Shown piece by piece: positions 11,240 to 23,071 of a stretch of 64,000 nt of DNA (its first letter is position 1; each line of letters begins with the position of its first letter). The DNA lies in assembly GCF_000321225.1 (NCBI RefSeq), contig NW_004450659.1, positions 2,291,280 to 2,355,279 on the forward strand. The letters are read 5' to 3'. A program made the position numbers and the translations under genes. The stretch comes from Odobenus rosmarus divergens (taxonomy: Eukaryota > Chordata > Mammalia > Carnivora > Odobenidae). The notes below the pieces were generated by a model. That model saw nothing but the letters and a program-made list of their open reading frames with translations, was not told where the DNA came from and did not search any database.

Positions 11240-11825
11240 AAATATTTATTGAGCACCTAGTCTAAGAACTATTTTGGAAAGGACACTATGTCGAGGGACC
11301 CAAGACCACCCCGACAGCTGGACATTCACTACAAGAACTCACAGAACTCAGCTTATCGTTCTTATAGCTAAGATTTTATACAGCAGTATAGTAAGAATAC
11401 ACAGCCAGATCATAAGAAAAGACAGAGGGTGAGCCTGGAGGAGTCCATATACAGATTTCCTTATGCTCTCTCCTTCCCATGAGCGGTCATAGACAGAACA
11501 CGGCTCCCAGCAACAAAAATGCAGCAACATGTGTGCAAGGATTCAGCCTAGGGAAGCTCCTGAGAGACTCAGTGCCCAAGGTTTTTTACTGCTGGTCACG
11601 TAGGTACTTTCTGACTGGCACATTAAAAAATTCCAGACTCCCAGAGGGAAGCAGGTGTTCAAGCATAAATTAGATTTGTGCACAAAACTCTAGGCACAAC
11701 GCACCATACCTATCAGTTACCTGTGGACTGAGAGCACTGAGAGAACCAGGTTCCTAGACACCAGCCAAGAGCCAACCTTGCCATCAGGGCTTTCCAAGGC
11801 TAGCAGTCTGAGGACTGCTCTGTTA
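11240..11825. mobile_element. Ancient LTR, family not assigned
   Basis: Segments such as AAGAACTCACAGAACTCAGC, AGGGAAGCTCCTGAGAGACT, CTGGTCACGTAGGTAC, AATTCCAGACTCCCAGAGGG and CCAAGGCTAGCAGTCTG are ones I associate with a mammalian solo LTR. The element at 41448-42240 shares a CTCACAGAA-type motif. I cannot name the family or give exact ends. Confidence 0.5.
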
Positions 11826-12165
11826 ACTCTTTTCTGCAGAGATACAAAGACCAAGTTCTTGCCCTTGAGGCAAATAACATTTAGAGAAATAACATGTATA
11901 CATTAAACAGGCAAAGCAATACAGTAGACAGAGCAGGCTGGCTAACACTAAAGCAACATTGCCCAAAATGTGCTTGAGACCACATTTCTCAGAATCACCA
12001 GGGTGCTCATCAGCCTGGTGGCAACAACTCAAAGCATCCTCAGCAGTGGAAGGATAGAATGTCAGTCGAAGCCAGGTGTTCCTGATGAGATTATAGAAGA
12101 CCCTGAATGCCACAACGAGAAATCTGAATTTGATTTCATAGCCGTGGAAAGCCAGTGAATTTTTT

Positions 12166-12353
12166 TTAAAGATTTTATTTATTTATTCATGAGAGACAGA
12201 GGGAGAGAGGGAGAGAGAGAGAGAGAGAGAAGCAGAGAGAGAAGCAGGCTCCCAAGGAGCAGGGAGCCCGATGTGGGACTTGATCCCAGGACCCTGGGAT
12301 CATGACCTGAGCCAAAGGCAGATGCTTAACCATCTGAGCCACCCAGGTGCCCC
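12166..12353 (-). mobile_element. CAN-SINE, antisense
   Basis: Right end GAGCCACCCAGGTGCCCC is the reversed head. The left end is T-rich with AAAGATTTTATTTATTTATT, and an expanded GA-rich tract occupies the CT-rich segment. GAATTTTTTTT at about 12158 and 12354 is the likely TSD. Confidence 0.93.
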
Positions 12354-12524
12354 GAATTTTTTTTTCCTAACCAGAAAATAACAAGAACATCATCATCAAA
12401 GCAGCACTGTTTGAAGATGCATCTGACTACATTATGTAGAATATAGTAAAAGGGGTGGAGATCATAGGCCAAGAAGCCAGAACTTCAAAGAGAAAGAAAA
12501 CGATCATCACAGACATCAGGGGCC

Positions 12525-12630
12525 ATGTGGTAGGAGTTAGACACTGTCCGGGTGCTTAGCATCAATGCTCATGTCAGCCATCTACAGGAGGTACTACTAT
12601 CTCCATTGTACAGGTGAGCTCGGTCGATGG
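12525..12630 (-). mobile_element. Degenerate MIR fragment, antisense
   Basis: GACACTGTCCGGGTGCTTAG and GAGGTACTACTATCTCCATT followed by GTACAGGTGAG match reversed MIR order with heavy divergence. Confidence 0.5.
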
Positions 12631-13949
12631 CATACAATGGAATGGAACCCAGATAGCGTCCATCACTCAGGTACTTACTCACTATCCAACAGACCTGTGT
12701 AACACAAAGTCAGGATAACAGAAAACCAACAAGTGGGGAGCCAGTGCCCATGGCCAGGGCGAGGAAGTAATCACGCGAACTCCATCACTTCTCTTGTCCT
12801 CTCCTCCCTTTGGAGGCCTTATTCTTACATGACAGGCAGAAAGTCATTTTCCCAAAGTGGCAGAAGACTGAAAGAGAGAAGTAAAACCCGAAGTTGTCAA
12901 ATTTTTCTGAATGAGAGGAGAGGTGGAGAATCAATAGGAGTCACAGCTTCTTCCTGACCCAGATAGATAGTAAGAAACCAAGTGCCACGTTGCATCTCGA
13001 TTTAAAGAAAGGAGTGGCCAACTGCGGCCTTCTTCGATCTTTAACATCTCAGAGAAATTTTACACTATTAAAATGTTCCTTCCTGTTTATTTCCCTCTGA
13101 CATCATACAACCAAAACATCACTTAGTAACTGGACTACTCTCAAGACTATGATTTTTTTAAGACATCTAAAATTAACACTTGTTCCAGAATCATCACCAC
13201 TCTCATCAAGATATAGTTGTTGATCACTCGATTGCATAAAAAGTTTTGCAGATGCTAAAGGAAGACAATGACCCCAACGGCTTTAGAGGACACAACACAG
13301 TCATTTGCTTTAATCGATAAATATCTCTCCTAGTTCTCCATAAAACCCAGAATTAAGCAACAAGACATGACAAGCCACTCTTTATGGGGAATTAATCTGT
13401 TGCCTCAATCGACATTAAGCAGGAGACCAAAGGACATTAAAACAAGCTGAAATTGATGTACCAAAATAGCTCAGTCCAGGACACTGATCTTATCATGTTG
13501 GAAATGACTCTAAAATCTTTATTAGCTCTTAACATAATTCTAAGTGAGCGGTCCGTATCTTTCATATTCAGATTCCCTATTAGCCAATTCAAACACTCAG
13601 AAGTATGGCCATGAAATGGCAAAGAGAAACAACTTGAACAAAACCTTCAAAACCTTCCACATCCCCCCGATGGCCTGGGGCATGTACTCTGCTATTGGGG
13701 AAAATTCATCTGAATCAGGGAACCGGCCCAGTTACAGCTAGCTGGAAAATTCTTTTCCCCTAAGAGGTAATGGTAGCAAGAAGTTGCTCGCTTACTTATT
13801 ATTACAGCACTGGGACAGGGTATGAAAGGAGACACGGCCTGCCTTCCAGGAGTCTCATGAGAAAGATGGGACAGACAGCTTAAAAACAACACGAACAAGC
13901 ACAGGTAACTATTCCTCAACAGCGGTAAAAGCGTGGGTGGTGGAAGTCA
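12631..13949. other. Unassigned unique sequence
   Basis: No repeat, gene or motif recognised. Small frames on both strands (60-75 codons) have no supporting signal. Confidence 0.4.
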
Positions 13950-14165
13950 AACGGCCTCCGTTGCAAGCCTTCCTCCACTAGTCACCATCTTAAAACCAAG
14001 TTTCATAACCCTCCCTATGCATCAGTCTCTTCTGAAAAACTGGGTGAATAATAATACCCACCTCCCAGGTAGTTGTGAAGAATCAGTAAGATAATGAACA
14101 CAGAATGCTTAGCACAGAAAAGGAGCTCACCAAACATGAGCTGCTGTCACCACACAAGTCTTAGT
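13950..14165 (+). mobile_element. MIR SINE, forward
   Basis: CTGAAAAACTGGGTGAATAA, CCACCTCCCAGGTAGTTGTG, AATCAGTAAGATAATGAACA and TGCTTAGCACAG follow MIR in order. Confidence 0.75.
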
Positions 14166-16649
14166 TTTGTTCTTACCGCTAATACTACTGTTCCTACCAC
14201 CGTGGCTACTCTCATCTACATTTTGCCCCATACCTTAAAGATAAGGAGGCTCCCAGGCTGCGTGAAGTGGTCCAGTCCAGATGGAATTGTTCATCGCAGG
14301 CAGGGAAGCCAGGAGGCTCATGGTTTGTGAGAAATGTCAAAGAAGAATATTTCAGATGGAGGAGATGGCTGTCGAGGGGAGTGAGCAGAGCCCGCATAAA
14401 GCAGATAAGTCTGCTTTAAATGGCTTCTTGAGCTGAGGAAAGGCACATGTTCACAGGTCATATGATTTTCCAAGCTGGAAAGTAACTTAGAAATCCTTAA
14501 GTCACTCAAAAGAAAAAAAAATGCAGCTCTTGGGAAGCCACAAAAATCTTATGCCTTCCTCTAGTGCTATTTGAAATTTTGGAGTCAATTCAGTATGAAG
14601 AGGAAAGGAACGATGGATGCAGGAGTACCTCTGGGGGGAAAAAAAAATCTGTTTCTATTTTGAAAGAGACATGTTTCTTCCCTAGATCATGTGGCAACAA
14701 TGTTAGCACTGAATCAGCTTGCTCACCGCGAGCTTTCCTTCCTCAGTCATGGGGAGAACCGCCCAGTGCAGGTTACCCTCAAGGGCAAGCTTTTCCGCTG
14801 CTTTATTTTCAAATGCCCTAGGACACCTCCACCCTGCCTCCGAGACACCCCAGGACAAAGAGACCACGAGAGTCAAGCGACTGGCTCTTAGCCACACAGC
14901 TAGTTGGCGCTGAAGAGAAACAGGAATCCTGCTGATAGAGAGGAAGGTTGCCAGGAGGAGAGGAAACAGACAGGACAGTGAGGGCTTAGAATAACCTGCT
15001 GTGGGAAATCGATGGCGGGCACAGCTCCGTAGATCTGAGAAAGAAAAGAGACTTAGGCAAAATGATTTTTCAGGAAGAGGATTTTTGCTACTGTGTAAAG
15101 AGCACAATAAATTAAACATGTCAGATCACTTATCTTGGCACCTTTGGCTATCAGAACCTAAAGTGAAATATCAACACAATATAAAGGGAAAAATCCAGGT
15201 GTAATTTTTCTCATGTGAGGAAGTTTCTAATTGGTGTTTAACCCATTTTAGGAAAGAAGCTGAAATGAGGCTCTTTCACAGTTGGTTATAACAAACGTAA
15301 AGGCCTGGCGGCTAAAACAACAAATTGTTTTCTGTTAAAAGAAAAAAAGAAAAAACAAAAACAAAGTCACAAACTGAGCACACAAGAGCTGGACTTTTCT
15401 GGGTGTTCCCCAAGTCGAAAGTCAGGTTTTATTCCTGCTGCCCGTGGAAAGGTCCTCTTGCTCTGGCAAGCTGAAGACACTCTGAGTTCTCCTCACCTTA
15501 GATTTTCAACTTAAGGAACTGGTGGCAGGGCATTTTTCGGGGAGAGTCCTCACCCTGGAGCCCTATGTGTACATAGGGACCGAGTACGGACCTGTGTTCA
15601 TGATAGATTCTTAGCAAATGTTTGACTCAAGACTCAGCTGCCACCCCTAGCTAACACAGCCTTCTCCCAAAGGGGACAGGACGAGAAAGGAACTTTGAGA
15701 CTGGAATTTATCCAGCTTAGCCACTTCTCCTACTACTTATCAAAGGCCTGGCGGATTGGAATACTCGTAAAGGGCAAGATCCACACACCCATGTTTGAGT
15801 TACCATCTAAAACCAAAGTCAAATACACTTGTAGCGTTCTTCCTGCTGACCAATAAATTGTAGTGTTTTCTCAGAAGACGACTTCCTTTTGTCTTGGAGA
15901 TGGGCCAGCAGACAGGGATGTGGGCCCCTCCGGAGTTTCCATACAGAAACGGATTGGGGCGGGAGTCTATCAAGAGGAACATCGGGGCCTTTGCTTCAAG
16001 CTGTGTCTGCAAAACGCTCATTACATGTTTATTGGACCACTACTTGGGTTTTATCAGGAAAGGAGCACCAGCTTCAGCTAAGTGGAGTTCATGGAAGTAA
16101 GGGTTAAGCCCCCACAAACAAGGCACTCTCTGGCCTCCAACTGGAGACTGAATGGAAGGCTAGAAGGCCAGACGGGGAAAAACTTGGAAAATGATGAAAC
16201 TCTACTGTCAATGTGTCCACTCCAGTATGAATCTGTGAAGTCTCTCTTAAGGTGTTTGGGTCTGGGAGTTCAGCAGGTCAGAGCCCTTGCTGGAGTGATC
16301 CAAGCACATCATTCCATACCCACCCTCAACCTTTGTTTACTTTATTCATATCCTATGTTGGTTTCCGGAAAAAAAAAAAAAAAAAAAAGAGTAACATCTG
16401 TGAAGAGATAATACCATAAATGGTAGAAAATTCAAAAGTTAGACAAGAAAATACGATGAAATATAACACCCCTCCCACCTCTATCTCCCAGCCACTCAAC
16501 AACTGTTAGTTTCTTGAATATACTTCCAAAACTGTTCTATACACACACAAGTATATACGCACATTTTTATGAACATTTATATAAGACACACAGAAGAGTT
16601 TTCAAATTTTTTTGTGATCCACAAAAAGCAATGAAACTTCTCTTGTGTC
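14166..16649. other. Unassigned region with minor low-complexity runs
   Basis: No repeat or gene identified across about 2.5 kb. A weak MIR-like piece (TAGCCACACAGCTAGTTGGC) lies near 14890. An 18-base A-run is at about 16371-16388. Overlapping frames up to 138 codons (14703-15119, minus) have no domain signature. Confidence 0.35.
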
Positions 16650-17800
16650 CCATTGGTGTAACTATTTTTTCCGCAGTACCAAGGTGCTTTAATCATTTTA
16701 GCTTTATAGTATATGTTCAGCAGAGCATTTTCATTATTGTTTGGATTCAGGACTTTCCCTGGCTGTTCTTGCCCTTTTATTTTTCCGTGGGAACTTCACA
16801 ATCAGCTTCTCTAGACACATGGTCCTTTTCTTCATTGTATCCTGACACCAACTGTTGTTGTTTGTATGGATAAGGACTGTTGATTTTTTTTTTTTTTTTT
16901 AATCAAGCCACACTACTCCATTCTCTGCTGATTGCTTCTGGCAGTGATCTTTCAGTGAATTTTGTTTTCTAGGCACAGTCATATTATTTGCAAATATGGT
17001 TATCTTACCTCTTCCTCTCCAATTTGTATATCTCATTTTTTTAATCTAAAATGTTAGCAAGTACCTCAAGATTAATGCTCAGTAATGTGATAAGAGTGAC
17101 ATCTTTGTCCTGATTTAATGCGAATGTCTATTATTTGCCTGTTAAGTGTGAGATGATTTGGGAGGTAAGATACATATAGGGACTTAAAATTAGTTCTATT
17201 TTATGAGGTGTTTTTCCATAATCAATAATGGATTTTACTTTTATAAGATACACAGCAGTCATGGGTGTGAGCACATGGTTTTGCTTTTGCTGTTTTACTA
17301 CACTACTGTGGTGAATTCTATCAGTAAGTTTCCCAAATACTAAGCTAACCTGCCTTTCCTGAAATCAACCCCACTCGGTCATGTTTTATTTTTCTTTTAT
17401 TGTCACTCTGGATCTTGTTTGCTAATATTTTACTGAAGACCTTTTCATTGAGAGTCACAAGAGACATCAGTCTATAATTTTCTTTCTTTTTATTGTTGTT
17501 CCATGGCAGATTTTTGTCACCTTTACCTCATGAAAAGAAACCAGTGACTTTTATCTAGAAAAGTTTAAAAAGCAATGGAGTAATCAACTCATTAAGATCA
17601 GAAGAGCTGACCAGGGAACCTTGTAAATTGTACCTTGTAGTTTTGGAGAGAGGAAGCCTGCCCCCAACTTTTCTTTTTTTTTTTTTTAGTATAATTCATC
17701 TCTTTAAGTTTTCAGACCCTTCTGGGGCCAACCTTAGAACTTTACCTTTTCTAGAAATTAAATATTTTTATCCAAGTTTTTAAAAATTTATTTTGGGGTA
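16650..17800 (-). mobile_element. Ancient L1 ORF2, antisense
   Basis: The plus strand carries well-known antisense L1 ORF2 landmarks in order: AGCTTTATAGTATATGTTCA, TTGCAAATATGG..CTTCCTCTCCAATTTG, GTGACATCTTTGTCC and GAGACATCAGTCTATAATTT. Frames are destroyed. It is followed directly by a sense-strand L1 3' end, a layout that can result from 5' inversion. Confidence 0.7.
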
Positions 17801-17904
17801 TAGTTGACCAAAGAAGTCTTCTATCAGCTCCTTTAACTTTCTGAGATTATTTCTCAATTCTTGTTTTCTTATTTCATCCATTTCTGCTTTTTCCTTGCAA
17901 AAAT

Positions 17905-18588
17905 AAATGAGTGTTGCAACATTATTCACAGTAGGGCGCCTGGGTGGTTCAGTTGGTTAAGCAACTGCCTTCGGCTCAGGTCATGATCCTGGAGTCCCGG
18001 GATCGAGTCCCGCATCGGGCTCCCTGCTCCATGGGGAGTCTGCTTCTCCCTCTGACCCTCTTCCCTCTTGTGCTCTCTATCTCATTCTCTCTCTCAAATA
18101 AATAATAAAATAAAATCTTAAAAAAAAAAAAAACATTATTCACAGTAGCCAAAAGGTGGAAGCAGTCCAAGTGTCCACCAACAGATGAATGCATAAGCAA
18201 ACGAGATATATACATACAAGGAATATTGCTCAGACATAGAAAGGCATGGTGGACGAAACTTGAGGACATCATGCTCCATTAAATGAGCCAGACATAAAAG
18301 GACAGATATTGTATGATTCCACTTAGATGAAATACCTAGAATAGGCCAATTCATGGAGTCAAAGGACATCATGGAGTCAAAAGGACATCAGCATTTACCA
18401 TGAGCTGGGCGGGGAGGGAGAATGGGGAGCTATTGCTTAATAGGCACAGAGTTTCTGTTGAAGGTGATGAAAATATTTTGAAAATAAATAGTGATGATGG
18501 TTGTACAACACTGTGAATATAATTAATGCCACACTAAATTGTATGCCACTAATATGGCAAATTTATGTTAAGTATATTTTACTCCAAC
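17905..18588 (+). mobile_element. L1M-type 3' end, forward, split by a SINE
   Basis: After the SINE the sequence reads CATTATTCACAGTAGCCAAA, CAAGTGTCCACCAACAGATG, TATTGTATGATTCCACTTAG and GTTGTACAACACTGTGAATA, classic old L1 3' sequence. It ends before the next L1 at about 18589. Confidence 0.8.
17935..18131 (+). mobile_element. CAN-SINE, forward, 16-17 bp TSD
   Basis: Head GGCGCCTGGGTGGTTCAG with the CTGGAGTCCCGGGATCGAGT variant, unlike the CCCAGGGTCCTGGGATC type elsewhere, so it is a second subfamily. AACATTATTCACAGTAG precedes it (about 17918-17934) and AACATTATTCACAGTAG follows (18132-18148). It interrupts the L1M 3' end. Confidence 0.95.
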
Positions 18589-19577
18589 CCAGAGAATACA
18601 AAAACACTAATTCAAAAGGACATACACACCCCTCTGTTTACTACAGCATTATTTACAATAGCCAAATTATGGAAGCAACCCAAGTGTCCATCGACTGATG
18701 AATGGATAAAGAAGATGTGGTATATATATACACATATATACACACATACATATATATACACACATACATATATACACCCCTATATACACACATATATACA
18801 CACACACACACGCACCTATATATACACACATATACACACATATATACACACACATGCATATATACATATACACACAAATATACATATATATACATACATG
18901 CATATATATACACATATACACACACACATATATATACACACATACACATATATACACATATACACACACATATATATACACACACGCATATATACACACA
19001 CATATACACACAGAGATACACACGCATATATATATACACACATATATACACACATATATATACACACACACATGCATATATATATACACATATATACACA
19101 CATGCATATCTATATACACATATACACACACATATATATACACACATGCATATATATACACAAACATGCATATATATATATACACATATATACACACACA
19201 TGCATATATACACATATATATACACACACATATATATACACATATATACACACACACATATACACACACATGCATGTATATACACACATATATATACACA
19301 CACACATGCATATATATACATATACACACATATATACACATATACACACATATATACACACACATGCATATATACACATATATACATATATACACACATA
19401 TATATACACACATACACATATATACACACACATGCATATATATACACACATATACACACACACATATACACACACATACACACATGTATATATACACACA
19501 TACACACACACGCATATACATACACAGATACACACACGCATATATACACACACACATAAACACACATGCATATATAT

Positions 19578-19612
<35 letters not shown>

Positions 19613-19995
19613 AATATTACTCAGCCACAAAAAAGAATGAAATCTTGCCATTTTCAACAATATGGATGGTGCTAGTGAGTATGCTAAACAAGATAAGTCA
19701 GAGAAAGACTAATACCATGTGATGTCACTCATATGTGAAATTTAAGAAACAGAATGAACACAGGGCGGGGGGAAGAGACCAAAAAACAGACTCCTAACTA
19801 CAGAGAACAAACTGATGGTTACTAGAGGGCAAGTGGATGGGGGGATGGGTAAAACAGATGTTATGGATTAAGAGTACACTCATCCTGATGAGCACTGAGT
19901 AATATACGGAATTGTCGATTCAGTATATTGTACACTTGAAACTATAACAATGTATGTTAACCACACTGAAATTAAAATTAAAATTTTTTTAATTC
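18589..19995 (+). mobile_element. L1 3' end carrying a giant internal microsatellite
   Basis: The left part runs AAAACACTAATTCAAAAGGA to GGATAAAGAAGATGTGG. The right part resumes at GGAATATTACTCAGCCACAA (19611) and continues through the 3'UTR to A-rich sequence near 19995. Copies at 49228 and 56257 join the same two parts with only about 15-25 bp, so the 890 bp between them here is expansion within the element. Confidence 0.9.
18721..19610. repeat. 890-bp (TA)n/(CA)n mixed microsatellite
   Basis: The plus strand alternates pyrimidine-A units (TATATA, CACACA) with a recurring CATGCATATATA variant, about a dozen times. Roughly eight positions break strict alternation, for example near 18776, 18812, 18876, 19010, 19113, 19162, 19526 and 19555. 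All six frames are open across most of it; the apparent tyrosine/histidine/threonine/isoleucine proteins are artefacts of the repeat. Confidence 0.97.
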
Positions 19996-19997
19996 CA

Positions 19998-20866
19998 AAA
20001 AATAAGTATAGCCAATAGTTTGAATATTTTATACAGATGCAGCTTGTAGACTTAGTTTTGCCATTTTAAAAATTCCTGTAATTCATTAACTTTTACTTTT
20101 ATCTTTATTAATGTTTTACTATATTTTCTCTAATGCACATTATTTTATAAATTCTGGTATTGGAGGTTTAAAATTCACTTAATTTAATTCTTAATTATAA
20201 GTATTTAATGCTATGAATTTTCCTCTAAGCACTGCTTTCTCAAGATCTGTCTCCAATATGTTGTTTTAATTTTTGTTGTTTTCTAAGTATTCTGCAATTT
20301 CAGTTTTAAGAATTTAAATAGTGTTCTTTAGTTCCCAAAAGATGGCTTTTTCTTCTATCTTTATTATTAATTTTTTATTGCATTGCACTATCAGAGAATA
20401 TTGTCTATTTCTACTTGAGAGAATGGACTGCAATTTTCCCTACAGCTTATAATTTTTGTGACTGTTCTAATGATACATCAAAGGACAGGATAGTGTTTTC
20501 TGAGTATATGGCTTAATGTGTGTCTATAAAAGCTATCTTACTCATTACATCATTCAAAGAGTCCATATTCTTACTTGCCTTTTTTTTTTTTTTTACTTTC
20601 TCTGTCAGTGTTAAGAGGTAGGAATTAAAGTTTTCTATTATTAAAGCTTTTCTGTCTATTCTTCTTTCCTTTAATTTTGGCACTGTGGTTTCCATGACAA
20701 CTTTTTTATCACATTAAATTACATCATGAGTTCCATCTTTTACTATTATCAAGTGCCCTTTTTACTAATGTAATGCTTTTTATTCTGAATACAACCATAT
20801 AAGTATGATTGCTTCTTTCTCTCTCCCTCTCCCTCACTCTATTGGTATTTGCTTTTTAATGTATGT
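19998..20866 (-). mobile_element. Ancient L1 ORF2 (5' part), antisense
   Basis: AAGCACTGCTTTCTCAAGAT, TGTTGTTTTAATTTTTGTTG, GAGAATATTGTCTATTTCTA, TTAAAGTTTTCTATTATTAA and TCAAGTGCCC resemble the antisense endonuclease-end part of L1 ORF2. It appears to continue after the LTR (21240-21414), and perhaps after the pseudogene. Confidence 0.6.
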
Positions 20867-20867
20867 T

Positions 20868-21237
20868 CATTAGTTTGGACCACCCTAAGAAATACCACAG
20901 ACTGGGTGACTCTAACAACAAAAATTTACTTTCTCACAGTTCTGGAAGCTAGAAAATCCAAGATGAGAGTGCCAGCATAGTCACATTCTGGTAAGATCTC
21001 TCTTCCTGTCTTGGAGACTTCTATCTTCTGCATCTTCGAATGGCAAAGACAATGTTCTAGCGTCTCTTTGTTTTCTTGTAAGGGCACCAGCTCTATCAGA
21101 TCAGGGCCCCCGTCTTTTGACCTCATTTAACCTTAGTCACTCTTTAAAAGCCCTATCTGCAATACATAACCACATAGAGGGGGGTTAAGGGCTTCAACAT
21201 ATGAATTGGGAGGGGGCCAAGATTCAGGCTACAGCAA
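20868..21237 (-). mobile_element. MaLR/MLT-like solo LTR, antisense
   Basis: TTCATTAGTTTGGACCACCC, CACAGACTGGGTGACTCTAA, TCACAGTTCTGGAAGCTAG, GGGCACCAGCTCTATCAG, ACCTCATTTAACC and TTCAACATATGAATTGGG are the usual plus-strand appearance of an antisense mammalian LTR of the MaLR kind. Exact subfamily not assigned. It splits the antisense L1. Confidence 0.65.
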
Positions 21238-21239
21238 GG

Positions 21240-21414
21240 TCTGCCCAACTCTCTACACCTTCAGCCTTTATGGGCTTCACTATTTTACACACATCTCCTA
21301 TATCACACATAACTGGATTCCACTCTCTTTGTAAATGTAAGTCTCTTAATAGGTGAGTGGTACAATTAGCATTTATTTTTATGGTCATATGTTTGGTCAA
21401 ATTTGGGTACTCAT
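21240..21414 (-). mobile_element. Antisense L1 continuation (tentative)
   Basis: AT-rich sequence between the LTR and the pseudogene. AAGTCTCTTAATAGGTGAGT resembles antisense L1 sequence. It contains the left TSD of the tubulin retrocopy (GTACTCAT, 21407-21414). Confidence 0.45.
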
Positions 21415-23063
21415 TTTTTCTTTCTTAAAGCCTTACTTTGAGACATGATGGAAAATCTTACAGGTACCCATGGAAAAGTAAGACCTGATGACAGTTAAAA
21501 GTGAAGACAATCTAACCAAAAAGCTTGAATGCGTGTCAGCTAATGTTGAAGCTAAAGTTGTGAGTGTGACAAGCTACAGGGTTGAAAGGAATGGTAATTA
21601 GTATTCCTCTCCTTCTTCTTCACCCTCTCCTTCAACAGAATCCATACCACTCTCTGAATAATCCTTCTCAAGGGCAGCCATGTCCTCATGGGCCTCAGCT
21701 CTCCTTCCTCCCTGCCCTCACCCACATACAGTGAACAAAGGCACACTTGGCGTACATCAAGTCAAACTTGTGGTCCAGGGAAGACCAGCCCCCTGCAATG
21801 ACTGTGGTGTTGCTCAGCATGCACAAAACTCTCTGTACTTTGACCAGTTCTCCACCAGGTACCACGGGGGGGGAAGGGGGGGTGGTGAGGCTGGTAATTA
21901 ATACCAACTTTGAAGCCAGCCAATGGAGGGTAAGTCCACAAACTGGATGCTGTGCTTGGTCTTGATGGTGGCAATGGCAGCATTGACATCTTTGGGAACC
22001 ACGTCCCCACAGTACAACAGGCAGCAAGCCATGTATTTACCATGGTGAGGGTCACATTTCACCATCTGGTTGGCTGGCTCAAAGCACGCATTGGTCATCT
22101 GTGCTATAGAAGGCTGTTCACAGTAGGCTTTCTCAGTAGAGATGACAGGGGCGTATGTGGCCAGAGGGAAGTGGATGTAGGCATAGGGCACCAGGTTTGT
22201 CTGAAATTCTTTCAGATCAACATTCAGGGCTCCATCACATCTGAGGGAAACAGTGATGGAAGACACAATCTGGCTAACAAGGCAGTTAAGGTTAGAGTGG
22301 GCTGGGCGTTCAGTATAGAGGCTTCTATGACAGGTGTCATAGATGACCTCATTGTCTACCATGAAGGCACAATCACAGTGCTCCAGGGTGATGTGGGTAG
22401 TAAGGATGGAGGTGTAGGGCTCAACTCCAGCTGTGGAAACTTGAGGGGCTGGGTAAACAGAGAACTCCAACTTGGACTTCTTGCCATAATGGACCAAGAG
22501 ATGTTCCATCAGCAGGGAGGTGAACCCAGAACCAGTTCCGCCTTCAAAGCTCTGGAAAACCAAGAAGCCCTGAAGATCCCTGCACTGGTCAGCCAGCTTC
22601 CAAATTCAATCCAAGATGAAGTCAGTGATCTCCTTCCCAACAGTGTAGCACCCTCAGGCACAGTTATTGGCAACATCTTCCTTGCCTGTGATGAGCTGCT
22701 CAGAGTAAAAGAGCTAGCAAGAGGTGCCAGTGTGAAATTCATCAGTGACAGTGGGTTCCAGATTTACAAACAGTGCCCTGGGGACAAGCTTGCCAGAACC
22801 TGTCTCACTGAAGGAGGTGCTGGAGTCATCTTCTCCCACAGTGATCTTGTCACTTGGCATCTGGCTGTTGGGCTGGATGCCATGGTCCAGGCCATAGAGC
22901 TCCCAGCAGGCAATGCTGATCTGGACACCAGCCTGGTCAACGTGGATGGAGATGCACTCGCGCATGGCAGCTGCAGCTTAGCAGGCACAGGTGACAGGAG
23001 CAGACACTGGGTCCGGGTTACCCTCTGCGACAGGCTAAGAGTCCAGGTAAGTAACACACTCTC
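21415..23063 (-). pseudogene. Alpha-tubulin processed pseudogene (TUBA1A/TUBA1B-like)
   Basis: This is a reverse-transcribed copy of an alpha-tubulin mRNA. The start codon is at 22963-22965 (minus strand, MRECISIHV, one to two changes from the family) and the stop at 21598-21600 after the acidic end [12 protein letters not shown], which fits TUBA1A/1B rather than TUBA1C or TUBA4A. The reading region is introns-free and spans about 1368 bp against the usual 1356. The GTP-binding loop GGTGSGF is visible near 22540. The coding frame is broken by an early stop after TGTSC (about codon 84) and by frameshifts near 21940, in the G-run near 21870, and near 21700. Both UTRs are present (5' to about 23062, 3' to about 21428). 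A decayed poly(A) (T-rich at 21412-21427) and the TSD GTACTCAT (21407-21414; 23064-23071) complete the L1-mediated signature. Confidence 0.95.
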
Positions 23064-23071
23064 GTACTCAT

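Noticed and set aside
18721..19610. Repeat array as a CRISPR or other spacer-repeat array
   Set aside because: The units are simple TA/CA dinucleotides with no unique spacers, in a mammalian genome.
18565..19722. 385-codon plus-strand frame and long minus-strand frames
   Set aside because: They are the microsatellite read as protein; all six frames are open because the repeat alternates purine and pyrimidine.
19815..19835. ACTAGAGGGCAAG as a CTCF-like site
   Set aside because: It is L1 3'UTR sequence with the left half of the motif missing.
23038..23055. GTCCAGGTAAGT as a splice donor on the plus strand
   Set aside because: It lies in the reversed 5'UTR of the tubulin retrocopy. There is no exon or acceptor nearby.
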